From: Alkalibacterium iburiense
GTDB lineage: Bacteria; Bacillota; Bacilli; Lactobacillales; Carnobacteriaceae_A
Assembly: GCF_039521845.1 (NCBI RefSeq)
Contig: NZ_BAAACW010000025.1
Coordinates: forward strand, 1-9,350
Direction of reading: 5' to 3'
DNA length: 9,350 bases
Made by a program: the position numbers and the translations under genes. Shown here in pieces: positions 1 through 6,361 of the stretch; positions within the stretch are counted from its first letter, which is position 1; every line of letters starts with the position of its first letter. The notes under the pieces are model-generated. The model had not been told where the DNA came from and searched no databases. It saw only the letters and a program-made list of their open reading frames with translations.

Positions 1-16
1 AACTTTAACCAATAAT

Positions 17-49
17 AAAAACTGCAACTCAAATTAGAGTGCAGTTTTT
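17..49 (-). terminator. Intrinsic terminator at the end of the SDR operon (probably bidirectional)
   Basis: The arms AAAAACTGCA and TGCAGTTTTT pair, followed by CTC/GAG after one bulged A, closing a six-base AAATTA loop. The hairpin lies about 30 nt past the last stop codon of the minus-strand operon. T-rich tracts follow the stem on both strands, so it could also stop a plus-strand transcript entering from the left. Confidence 0.8.
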
Positions 50-79
50 TTATTAATATATTTAGGAAGATTATCATAA

Positions 80-922
80 TTATAATTCTGTCAAACCTAA
101 TTCTTCAAGCGTCGCATCAATAAATTCTCTTCGCATCTTAAAGTCGCTGCCGTGTTTTTTTACCGCTATAACGTCTCCTTCATGGGAGTAAAAACCGGCA
201 TACTTTTCAGGCTGCTTCACTGCAGAGACGACAGAGTGAGCTCCTTCTTCAATCGTAATGAAGAAAGAATCCAAGACTTTAAATACAAAATCTCCTAATT
301 TTTTGCTCACATTATTTTTTCCAATATTAGTTGAAACCATCCCGGGATGTACGGCGGTCGTTTTTAATCCTTATCGAGAGTATTTTTCATGCAGTTCCTG
401 TGCTAAATAAAGCGTGCCGAGTTTTGAACGACCATAACCGGTAATAGCATTGAATCGATCCGGCTGAAAGAAGGGGCGTTTCATTGGAGCGAATTTGTAG
501 GCGCCAGAAGAGACCATAATGATTTGCTTCCGGTCACTCTCCATAACAAGCGGCAGCAATTCATGGGTGAGCAAAAAGGGTCCCAAATAGTTTGTGGCCA
601 TCATTAATTCGTAGCCATCCACACTTTTTCTATTATAAATAGACACGATGCCGGCATTATTGATTAAACAATCAATATGCGTGACGTTTTCTTGTATAGA
701 AGCAGCGGCTGCTCTCACAGAAGAGAGGTCACTTAAGTCGCATTCGATCAAATGAATGTCCAATTCCGTATAGCGTTCGCTTAACTCCTGCTTTAATCTC
801 TCTCCCTTTTCTAAATTCCGGCAAAGCAGAAGGACACAATCAAAATCATGTATTAAAGCTTTCACGGTTCCCATACCGATCCCTGAAGTCGGACCGGTAA
901 TAGCTAAAATGGATTTAGGCAT
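80..922 (-). pseudogene. Short-chain dehydrogenase/reductase (SDR), interrupted by an in-frame TAA
   Basis: This is a classical SDR, an NAD(P)-dependent oxidoreductase with a Rossmann fold; its substrate cannot be told from sequence. Numbered from the ATG at 922, the cofactor motif TGPTSGIG is at residues 9-16, NNAG at 88-91, the catalytic serine in VSSGAY at about 138-139, and YGRSK (Y163, K167) completes the active site. Codon 184 (371-373) is TAA. The same frame then continues GLKTTAVHPGMVSTNIG, the conserved post-active-site SDR segment, to a stop at 80-82. The full length would be about 280 residues, normal for the family. The stop removes the C-terminal third, including the HPG cofactor/substrate segment. 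The ATG at 340 has no ribosome-binding site, so separate translation of the tail is unlikely. The start at 922 is preferred over 931 because GAAGG lies 9 nt before it but directly abuts 931. It overlaps the preceding gene by 8 nt (ATGCCTAA). The stop could be a real mutation or a base-call error. Confidence 0.88.
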
Positions 923-1355
923 AGTCGTCATCCTTCTCTTCTCTTCTTTTATCCACCAATCTTCTCGTATAATAGGCTAAAGGCAAAGACAAGAATAAGA
1001 TGGCGTTTAGAACTGTAATGATGTTTGAAGTCACTAGTCCACCTTCGATTAAAGGACTATAAGCGGAAAAGGAAAGGTAGAGATTCATTAATCCGATAAA
1101 GACGAACAGCACGCCGTAAAGCATGGGACTCTGCTTTTTAGTAAAGTAGGCGCCATGGTAAATATTCAATACTGCCGTAATAATAACTACAACAGATACG
1201 AGCACTATTATTTCCAGTTCTTTGCTTTCTGCCCATTGAAATTCATAAAATAAACTAAAGAAATAGTTTATTAAAACAAGAGCGAGAACAGCGATAAAGC
1301 CATGGTGGCCATATTTGTAGCGTATAAATTTCTGATATTCATCATAATTAGTCAT
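915..1355 (-). CDS. Small four-helix membrane protein of unknown function
   Basis: I do not recognise a specific family. The 146-residue protein has four hydrophobic stretches at about residues 18-37, 48-67, 77-98 and 108-129, short polar loops, and a highly charged C-terminal tail (RRLVDKRREEKDDD). No catalytic motif is visible. The start at 1355 is chosen because GGGAGGG (1364-1370) sits 8 nt upstream; a longer reading from 1382 would lie inside the regulator gene without a better site. The start overlaps the stop of the HTH gene by 8 nt (ATGACTAA), and the end overlaps the SDR start in the same way, so translation of all three is probably coupled. Small HTH repressors followed by a small multi-pass membrane protein are a recurrent pair in Bacillota. 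A role in stress or envelope homeostasis is conceivable but not shown here. Confidence 0.8.
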   Translation of the reverse strand: MTNYDEYQKFIRYKYGHHGFIAVLALVLINYFFSLFYEFQWAESKELEIIVLVSVVVIITAVLNIYHGAYFTKKQSPMLYGVLFVFIGLMNLYLSFSAYSPLIEGGLVTSNIITVLNAILFLSLPLAYYTRRLVDKRREEKDDDYA

Positions 1356-1557
1356 TCGTTGTACCCTCCCAAAATAAGTCATTCAGTGTAACGTTTAAAG
1401 CTTTGCAAATCCGTATGCATAAATTAATCGTCGGGTTATAATCTCCCCGCTCTATCGCACTGATCGTCTGCCTGGTCACATCGACGGCATCTGCCAGTTT
1501 TTGCTGCGACATGTCCTTTCTCGCACGAGCCGCTTTTAATTTTAAGTTTTTTGCCAT
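1348..1557 (-). CDS. Small XRE-family HTH transcriptional regulator
   Basis: This 69-residue protein is almost entirely a Cro/C1-type DNA-binding domain (residues about 5-60). It has the typical SQQKLADAVDVTRQTISAIERG core (residues 17-38), in which VTRQTISAIE is the recognition helix, followed by YNPTINLCIRICKALNVTLNDLF. There is no effector or dimerisation domain beyond the fold. It belongs to the short stand-alone HTH regulators that commonly repress their own operon. The ATG at 1557 follows AGGAGG (1564-1569) by 6 nt, an excellent start. It is the first gene of the minus-strand operon. A 24-bp dyad lies between gene and promoter and overlaps the -10 box, a natural target for autorepression (inference). 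Confidence 0.92.
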   Translation of the reverse strand: MAKNLKLKAARARKDMSQQKLADAVDVTRQTISAIERGDYNPTINLCIRICKALNVTLNDLFWEGTTND

Positions 1558-1577
1558 GACTGTCCTCCTGTTTGGTT

Positions 1578-1601
1578 AGTTTATGACTCTATATGTAAAC
1601 T
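1578..1601. promoter_or_regulatory. Inverted repeat overlapping the -10 box, candidate operator of the HTH regulator
   Basis: The arms AGTTTA (1578-1583) and TAAACT (1596-1601) are perfect reverse complements, 12 nt apart. The outer arm runs into the -10 box at 1599-1604. A bound dimer here would block the promoter, which suits an XRE repressor encoded just downstream. Binding itself is inferred. Confidence 0.45.
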
Positions 1602-1627
1602 ATATCATACAAAAAGACATTAGTAAA
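1599..1627 (-). promoter_or_regulatory. Sigma-A-type promoter of the HTH/membrane/SDR operon
   Basis: On the minus strand, TTTACT (1622-1627) and TATAGT (1599-1604) are separated by exactly 17 nt. A TG one base before the -10 box makes it an extended -10. It reads into the HTH gene at 1557. Confidence 0.6.
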
Positions 1628-1651
1628 AGCTTTATATATATTTTAATATTT

Positions 1652-1679
1652 AAAAATCCCGCACAAAATTATGTGCGGG
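1652..1679 (-). terminator. Intrinsic terminator of the ATP-grasp ligase gene
   Basis: The 8-bp GC-rich arms CCCGCACA (1658-1665) and TGTGCGGG (1672-1679) close a six-base loop. On the minus strand they are followed by ATTTTTAAAT. The hairpin begins about 11 nt past the stop codon at 1691, so it isolates the ligase gene from the next minus-strand operon. Confidence 0.85.
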
Positions 1680-1690
1680 CTTTGAAGACA

Positions 1691-2908
1691 TTAACTGTAT
1701 TGTTTTAAACGTTTGTCAACGGTATGATAATATTTTTTAATTTTTAAAGTTCTGACTATATTTTTATCCTTTGAATAGGTCAGGGTGTCCCCCACATTCT
1801 TCATTACCCTTGCTCGATTATAGATAGCTGGATCAGTATCCTTTAAAATTCGATAAATGCTTTTCTTATGACAGTTAATCCAAAGAAAGTCATCTTCGCC
1901 AATCATTAAATCATTCTGGTCACTTTCCCCAAGCAACTCATTCACAATAGGAATGGCAAAGTTCGCACCAGCTAAGACAGAAAAGAAACTACTTCGACCT
2001 TGACGCAAGTTAATTTCAAAAGCTTTAAACTTGCCGTCTCTTGAGTCATATTTAAAGTCGAAGTTAGCCAAGCCCGTAAAGTTAATGCTTTCTAAAAAGC
2101 TTTTAACTTTTTCATAAAGTTCTTTAGGTGCATCCGTTTTTTTCGGACTGATGATACTCAGGTAATTCCCACGCATTTCTGGTTGAGGATCTTCAACAGC
2201 GATTCTTCCCAGAGACAACAATTTGACATGACCGTTTGAGTCAGAATAGGTGTTCATAACATATTCATTCGTAGTGTCACCAGGAATATATTCCTGAATA
2301 ATCATATCATGTTTGTAGTCAGTTGCATAAATAGCACCCAGTTTTTTGTGCAGCTGGTTTTCATTTTGAATGATATAAGCTTTTTCTTTTCCAGGAAAAT
2401 CTAAATTAAAATAGTCATTGCTTTCAGTTGGCTTTAAGATCACTGGATACTCAATGTCAAAAGAAAAAGATGAATGATTCTCTCTGCTCACTGTATTGGC
2501 TAAAGGATAATCTAACCCATATTTTTCACAGTAAGAATAGAAATTCATTTTATCACTTAGTTTAAGTCCTAATTCAGGGGTTGAATAAGGGATAGTATAA
2601 TAATCTTTTAAGTCGTCGTAGTGTTCTAATAGTCTAAAAACATACTGCTCACTCGCTGCTAATAAAACTAATTGTTTTTCTGGGTTATTTTTGGAGTAGG
2701 TCATTAATGTTTCGACCATCACGCTATCTTTTTGAAAGTCAGCTACTTCAGTTACATTACAAATGGCAGAATGATCCACCATTAACAGTTTACTACTACC
2801 GAACAGCTTACTCTTTAAACCGTATTCTGTATGAAAGGCTCTGGCTACACCGTAAGCATTCACGTCTGTCCCTATAATTACGGGTTGAATGTTCTCAATA
2901 TTTAACAC
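1691..2908 (-). CDS. ATP-grasp carboxylate-amine ligase, D-aspartate-ligase-like
   Basis: The 405-residue cytoplasmic enzyme resembles Firmicutes ATP-grasp ligases that join an amino acid carboxylate to an amine through an acyl-phosphate. The best-known relative type is the ligase that attaches D-Asp to the peptidoglycan stem peptide. An N-terminal Rossmann-like pre-ATP-grasp domain carries IIGTDVNAYGVARAFH (residues 11-26). The ATP-grasp fold starts near residue 120, with ATP-contacting VILKP (156-160, K159) and IIQEYIPG (203-210). The metal/phosphate-binding strands are FTGLANFDFKYD (277-288) and FEINLRQGRSS (298-308, including E299 and N301). The length fits the family. The start is GTG, with GAGGAG 9 nt upstream. 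It is monocistronic, with its own promoter and terminator, and divergent from the LytTR operon. No aspartate racemase, the usual D-Asp partner, is in the window, so the substrate is uncertain; the fold assignment is firm. Confidence 0.82.
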   Translation of the reverse strand: MLNIENIQPVIIGTDVNAYGVARAFHTEYGLKSKLFGSSKLLMVDHSAICNVTEVADFQKDSVMVETLMTYSKNNPEKQLVLLAASEQYVFRLLEHYDDLKDYYTIPYSTPELGLKLSDKMNFYSYCEKYGLDYPLANTVSRENHSSFSFDIEYPVILKPTESNDYFNLDFPGKEKAYIIQNENQLHKKLGAIYATDYKHDMIIQEYIPGDTTNEYVMNTYSDSNGHVKLLSLGRIAVEDPQPEMRGNYLSIISPKKTDAPKELYEKVKSFLESINFTGLANFDFKYDSRDGKFKAFEINLRQGRSSFFSVLAGANFAIPIVNELLGESDQNDLMIGEDDFLWINCHKKSIYRILKDTDPAIYNRARVMKNVGDTLTYSKDKNIVRTLKIKKYYHTVDKRLKQYS

Positions 2909-2925
2909 TATATAGAACTCCTCTT

Positions 2926-2954
2926 TTTTATGTTATATTATGATTAATTATACT
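2926..2954 (+). promoter_or_regulatory. Candidate promoter of the LytTR regulator operon (weak -35)
   Basis: TATACT (2949-2954) is a good -10 box. The element 17 nt upstream (TTTTAT, 2926-2931) is a poor -35 match, as expected for a promoter that needs an activator. It overlaps the opposing ligase promoter, so use of one may exclude the other. A pair of AACTTA direct repeats (2979-2984 and 2989-2994) lies just downstream. Confidence 0.3.
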
Positions 2955-2976
2955 GCATACGAAGAATGAAAGGCAA
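2947..2976 (-). promoter_or_regulatory. Promoter of the ATP-grasp ligase gene
   Basis: On the minus strand, TTGCCT (2971-2976) and a consensus TATAAT (2947-2952) are 18 nt apart, about 40 nt before the GTG start. The -10 box physically overlaps the candidate -10 box of the divergent regulator operon. Confidence 0.6.
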
Positions 2977-3018
2977 TGAACTTAGACAAACTTAAGCTTT
3001 AGAAAAGGAGGGCACCAA

Positions 3019-3750
3019 ATGTCTAAAGAATTACACATAGCGATAGTAGATGATGAAAACCTTCAACTTGATGCGATGAAGTCACTAATCAATCAAACAA
3101 CAAATGAAATGGGTCTGCACGCAAATATGTCCTTTTATTCAAGTGGAGAAGCCTTTCTTTTTGAGTTAGAAGATAACAAAGATTTAGATATTGTTTTCTT
3201 GGACATCGAAATGAAGCAGATTAATGGGTTGGAAGTGGCTAAGAAAATAAGAGAAATGGACCAAGAAGTGACGCTCGTCTTTGCGACCGCATTTGCCGAA
3301 TATGCCGTTCAAGGCTTTGAAGTGCAGGCGCTGGATTACCTGCTCAAACCCATTGAAATTGACAAAATTAAGCAAGTCATCCAAAGACATCTCGATAGAA
3401 AACCCTTAGTGAAAGAAACCTTAACTCTGGAAGCAGAAGGTGAGATGCATAAACTTCTACTGGATGATATTCTGTACATTGAAGTCATCAAACGTGAATG
3501 TGAGATTCATTTAAACAATCAAGTGATCACCGTCACTCGTCCTTTAAAAGAATTGGAGGACAAGCTTAACGCTGACTTTATCCAGACTCACCGAAGTTAC
3601 TTAGTCAATGTCGCTCACATTCATCGCCTGTTAAAAACAGATGTTGAATTATCCAACGGACAAACTGTCCCCGTTTCTAGGCGTCTCGCCAAAACAGTTC
3701 AAGAAAAATTTATTGCCTTTAACAAAGGAGCGGTGTTTTACAATGACTGA
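3019..3750 (+). CDS. LytTR-family two-component response regulator
   Basis: The 243-residue cytoplasmic transcription factor has an N-terminal receiver domain (about residues 5-122) and a C-terminal LytTR DNA-binding domain (about 134-236). Receiver hallmarks are all present: acidic pair D11-D12, phospho-acceptor D62 in VFLDIEM, T90 in FAT, and K110-P111. The LytTR domain shows ILYIEV (151-156), the FIQTHRSYLVNVAHI core (187-201) and NGQTVPVSRR (213-222), as in AgrA/ComE-type regulators. AGGAGGG (3006-3012) lies 6 nt before the ATG. The end overlaps the start of the kinase gene by 8 nt (ATGACTGA), so the pair is translationally coupled and surely cognate. LytTR regulators of this class often govern peptide signalling, bacteriocin or envelope-stress genes. 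Probable targets are the ABC genes downstream, its own promoter and possibly the divergent ligase (inference). Confidence 0.95.
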   Translation: MSKELHIAIVDDENLQLDAMKSLINQTTNEMGLHANMSFYSSGEAFLFELEDNKDLDIVFLDIEMKQINGLEVAKKIREMDQEVTLVFATAFAEYAVQGFEVQALDYLLKPIEIDKIKQVIQRHLDRKPLVKETLTLEAEGEMHKLLLDDILYIEVIKRECEIHLNNQVITVTRPLKELEDKLNADFIQTHRSYLVNVAHIHRLLKTDVELSNGQTVPVSRRLAKTVQEKFIAFNKGAVFYND

Positions 3751-4465
3751 TTGGATAGGGCTAACTGTCATGCTTATTATCCTTCTCAGTGCAGGGATAG
3801 TTATAGTTAGGCAAAAAAAGAGCATTGATTTTTATAAAATACAAGAAAAGGAACTCGACCAATACAGCGTAGAAGTCGAAACGATTTATAGACAGATGAG
3901 AGGCATTCGTCATGACTATCGCAATCATTTACAGGTGATGCACACCTTAATGAATGACCGCCGTCTGGATGAATTGGATGCTTATATTAAACAGCTGACC
4001 AATGAATTGAATCAAGTCGATACGATCATTCAAACAGGGAACACGATGATAGATGCCATCGTTAATACAAAATTGACAGCTGCTAAACAAAAAGGCGTTG
4101 CTCTCTATGCGACAGCCATAGCTCCTAATGAATTGGGTGTAGAGCATGTCGATTTAGCAATCATATTGGGTAACTTGCTGACCAACGCTATAGAAGCGAC
4201 TGAGAAAGGATCCAGTTCTGCTGAAGAACGTTTTATTCGTTTATACATAGCACCAATGAAAAACACGTTGTATATTAATGTGACGAACACAATGACAGAG
4301 AATCCAAAACCTTCTCTATTTTCATTAAAAAGCATCAACAGAAGAGGCTATGGCCTGTACCGAATTGAACAGGCAGTGGAGAGGTATCAAGGCATGGTCA
4401 ACCGTAAATGGGAAGATGGCGTGTTTGCGACAGAAGTGACATTGCCGCTTAAAAACCGTTCGTAA
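3743..4465 (+). CDS. GHKL sensor histidine kinase with a single membrane helix
   Basis: The 240-residue kinase is much shorter than AgrC/ComD-type GHKL kinases (about 430). It has one transmembrane helix (residues 5-22) followed by the positive RQKK, implying a tiny extracellular N-terminus and everything else in the cytosol. A coiled linker leads to the H-box RGIRHDYRNHLQ (53-64), whose phospho-acceptor is H57. The ATP-binding domain has the N-box ILGNLLTNAIEA (141-152, N148) and the G-box RGYGLYRIEQ (201-210). All catalytic parts are therefore present, but there is no recognisable sensing domain. The ATG at 3743 is chosen because a longer reading from 3641 would sit inside the regulator gene and encode no domain; AAAGGAG (3724-3730) lies 12 nt upstream, rather far. 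It phosphorylates the adjacent LytTR regulator. With so little outside the membrane, its input may come from a partner such as the downstream ABC exporters (inference). Confidence 0.92.
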   Translation: MTDWIGLTVMLIILLSAGIVIVRQKKSIDFYKIQEKELDQYSVEVETIYRQMRGIRHDYRNHLQVMHTLMNDRRLDELDAYIKQLTNELNQVDTIIQTGNTMIDAIVNTKLTAAKQKGVALYATAIAPNELGVEHVDLAIILGNLLTNAIEATEKGSSSAEERFIRLYIAPMKNTLYINVTNTMTENPKPSLFSLKSINRRGYGLYRIEQAVERYQGMVNRKWEDGVFATEVTLPLKNRS

Positions 4466-4482
4466 CCAAATACTAACCATTC

Positions 4483-4514
4483 ATACACTTCTGAATAGGG
4501 AGTGTATTTTTTTT
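4483..4514 (+). terminator. Intrinsic terminator or attenuator between the kinase and the ABC genes
   Basis: ATACACTTC (4483-4491) pairs with GGAGTGTAT (4499-4507) through one G-U pair, closing a seven-base loop, and is followed by a run of eight T (4507-4514). The next gene starts only 26 nt later and I see no convincing promoter in between. The hairpin therefore probably lowers, rather than abolishes, transcription of the exporter genes from the upstream promoter. Flanking ACCAAA and TTTGGT could extend the stem. Confidence 0.72.
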
Positions 4515-4540
4515 GGTAAGATACGATTGAGGTGATGAAG

Positions 4541-6361
4541 ATGAAAGAAAAAGTGAAGTATACAAAAATTTTATTGAAGGAGTTATATGCATTCAAACCG
4601 ACAGTATTTATAGCCATTCTATTAGCTACCCTTATTAGCGCGGCCTTACCCTTACTCCAATTGCTTTTATCTGCTTTTGTGATTCAGTGGTTAATGGAAG
4701 GGGTAGCGATTAGGGAGTACCTACTAAGATTACTCGTATTTATTGCTCTTATTGGCATCGCTCAAATGGGTAACTACTATTTTATGCTCTACCAAGAAGA
4801 GAATATGAACCATTTAAGAGATTTCATGAGAAATAAAATTGAAACGAAGTATTTGAAACTGGATTATCCGCTCATTATAGGAAAAGAAGCGCAGGAAAGG
4901 TACAACAATGCCAGTGAATTGACTGATAACAACACGACTCTTTTTGGCCGATTAGTAACGGAAATCATTGAATTATGCAGTTCATTTCTAGGAGTTGTTT
5001 TGTATATCAATATTTTAAGTCAACTAGAATCTCTGTTTCTTGTTTTAGTGGGTGTGTTTCTCCTCATTGTTGTCATCTTTAATGTATGGCAAGTGAAGAT
5101 GGACCGGAAATTATTTCAAGCGAAAGCAGCCAATTCTCAAAAATTACGTTACTTGAGAAAAGTATATGGGGAATCCCGTATCACTAAAGATGTACGTATT
5201 TTCCAAATGAAAGACTGGTTCAAGCAGATTGAAGATAAAACGATTGCGGAATACCACCGGATCATCCAACCGAAAGTAAGGGTGACATGGACAGAAAGCA
5301 CCCTGGTAAATATAGGGATTATCGGTCTATCCGCCTTATCTTATATTAGAAGTGTTCAATTGATTGCGGCGGGAGCTATTCCGGTTTCTAGCTTTGTCAT
5401 CTTTGCCGGATCTGTTACGATCTTAGCTCAAACGATCATGACCTTAGTCAACGCTATAGGTAAAATGAATACGAGTTTAAACGAGACGAAAAAATATGAT
5501 GACTTTATGNNNNNNNNNNNNNNNNNNNNNNNNNNNNNNNNNNNNNNNNNNNNNNNNNNNNNNNNNNNNNNNNNNNNNNNNGTCTCCTATACTTATCCGA
5601 ATAATGATACACCAACGATAAATAATGTGTCTTTAACCATTAAGCCTTACGAAAATTTAGCTATAGTAGGAGAAAATGGGGCTGGGAAATCGACGCTGAC
5701 TAATTTAATTGCCGGTTTGCTTAAACCAGATAGTGGGGAAATTTATATTAACGGAATAGCTCAGAGTGAGTTTAATATTTCAGACTATTATGGTTTATTT
5801 GCGCCTGTATTTCAGGAGAAATTTTTATTGACTTATTCCATTAAAGAGACGGTCATTCAAGGCTTGCCCTTTGATGAACTGAAGTATAATCGTGTTCTGA
5901 AACAAAGTGGCTTGACTGACATCATTTCAAAATTCAAATCGAGAGACGAGACAAAAATTGTGCGCGCCGTTTATCCAGATGGAGTGAATTTGTCGGGAGG
6001 GCAGTTACAAAAATTGAAACTGGCTCAAGCCTTATATAAAGACGCACCCGTTCTCTTACTGGATGAACCGACAGCGGCTTTGGATCCCATCGCCGAACAT
6101 CAGATTTATCAGGATTACTTCCAGTTTTCTAAAGATAAATTATCTATTTTTATATCTCACCGGCTTTCGTCTACCCGTTTTTGTGATCGCATTATTTACA
6201 TCAAAAATGGAAATATAACAGAAGTCGGAACGCACGAAGAATTAATGGCTAAGCAAAAAGATTACTTTAAGCTTTATGAAGCACAAGCCTATTACTATAA
6301 ACATGATAAGGAAGAAAAAGAGGAAGAAGACGAGCCAGTCGCAACAGGAGGGGTGATTTAA
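4541..6361 (+). CDS. ABC exporter half-transporter (permease fused to ATPase), first subunit
   Basis: The 606-residue protein has an N-terminal six-helix exporter domain (about residues 20-310; clear helices near 22-50, 62-83, 163-184 and 280-302) and a C-terminal ATPase. ATPase motifs: Walker A GENGAGKST (377-385), Q-loop Q425 in VFQEKF, signature LSGGQ (484-488), Walker B VLLLDEP with catalytic E509, D-loop AALDP, and H540 in ISHRLS. The AALDP-AE-IY pattern recalls peptide and lantibiotic exporters, but there is no N-terminal C39 peptidase. The start at 4541 follows a perfect GAGGTGAT (4529-4536); GTG 4532 and ATG 4535 lie inside that site and are rejected. Residues 324-347 are unknown because of 72 N. 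The acidic tail (HDKEEKEEEDE, 588-598) is unusual. The stop overlaps the next ATG by one base, and the two products probably form a heterodimer. The substrate is unknown. Confidence 0.93.
   Translation: MKEKVKYTKILLKELYAFKPTVFIAILLATLISAALPLLQLLLSAFVIQWLMEGVAIREYLLRLLVFIALIGIAQMGNYYFMLYQEENMNHLRDFMRNKIETKYLKLDYPLIIGKEAQERYNNASELTDNNTTLFGRLVTEIIELCSSFLGVVLYINILSQLESLFLVLVGVFLLIVVIFNVWQVKMDRKLFQAKAANSQKLRYLRKVYGESRITKDVRIFQMKDWFKQIEDKTIAEYHRIIQPKVRVTWTESTLVNIGIIGLSALSYIRSVQLIAAGAIPVSSFVIFAGSVTILAQTIMTLVNAIGKMNTSLNETKKYDDFMXXXXXXXXXXXXXXXXXXXXXXXXVSYTYPNNDTPTINNVSLTIKPYENLAIVGENGAGKSTLTNLIAGLLKPDSGEIYINGIAQSEFNISDYYGLFAPVFQEKFLLTYSIKETVIQGLPFDELKYNRVLKQSGLTDIISKFKSRDETKIVRAVYPDGVNLSGGQLQKLKLAQALYKDAPVLLLDEPTAALDPIAEHQIYQDYFQFSKDKLSIFISHRLSSTRFCDRIIYIKNGNITEVGTHEELMAKQKDYFKLYEAQAYYYKHDKEEKEEEDEPVATGGVI
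5510..5581. other. Run of 72 N (assembly gap or masked bases) inside the first ABC gene
   Basis: The unknown bases start exactly on a codon boundary and span 24 codons, keeping the frame open. They cover the linker between membrane and ATPase domains. The corresponding linker in the second ABC protein, between FM and the SFSYP-like strand, is about 27 residues, so the gap size is plausible. Confidence 0.97.

Noticed and set aside
80..340. Independent 86-residue ORF on the minus strand
   Set aside because: It is the in-frame continuation of the interrupted SDR, begins inside the HPGMV motif and has no ribosome-binding site.
3184..3390. Minus-strand ORF inside the regulator gene; similar ones at 3947-4147, 4105-4338, 4387-4617, 7379-7576 and 7446-7676
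   Set aside because: They are antisense to well-supported genes, with no domain-like composition and no independent start signals, so they are read as frame shadows.
3641..3742. Longer N-terminus for the histidine kinase
   Set aside because: It lies wholly within the regulator's coding sequence in another frame, has no ribosome-binding site and encodes no recognisable segment.
4532..4540. GTG or ATG starts upstream of 4541 for the first ABC protein
   Set aside because: They overlap the ribosome-binding site itself; 4541 has the proper spacing.
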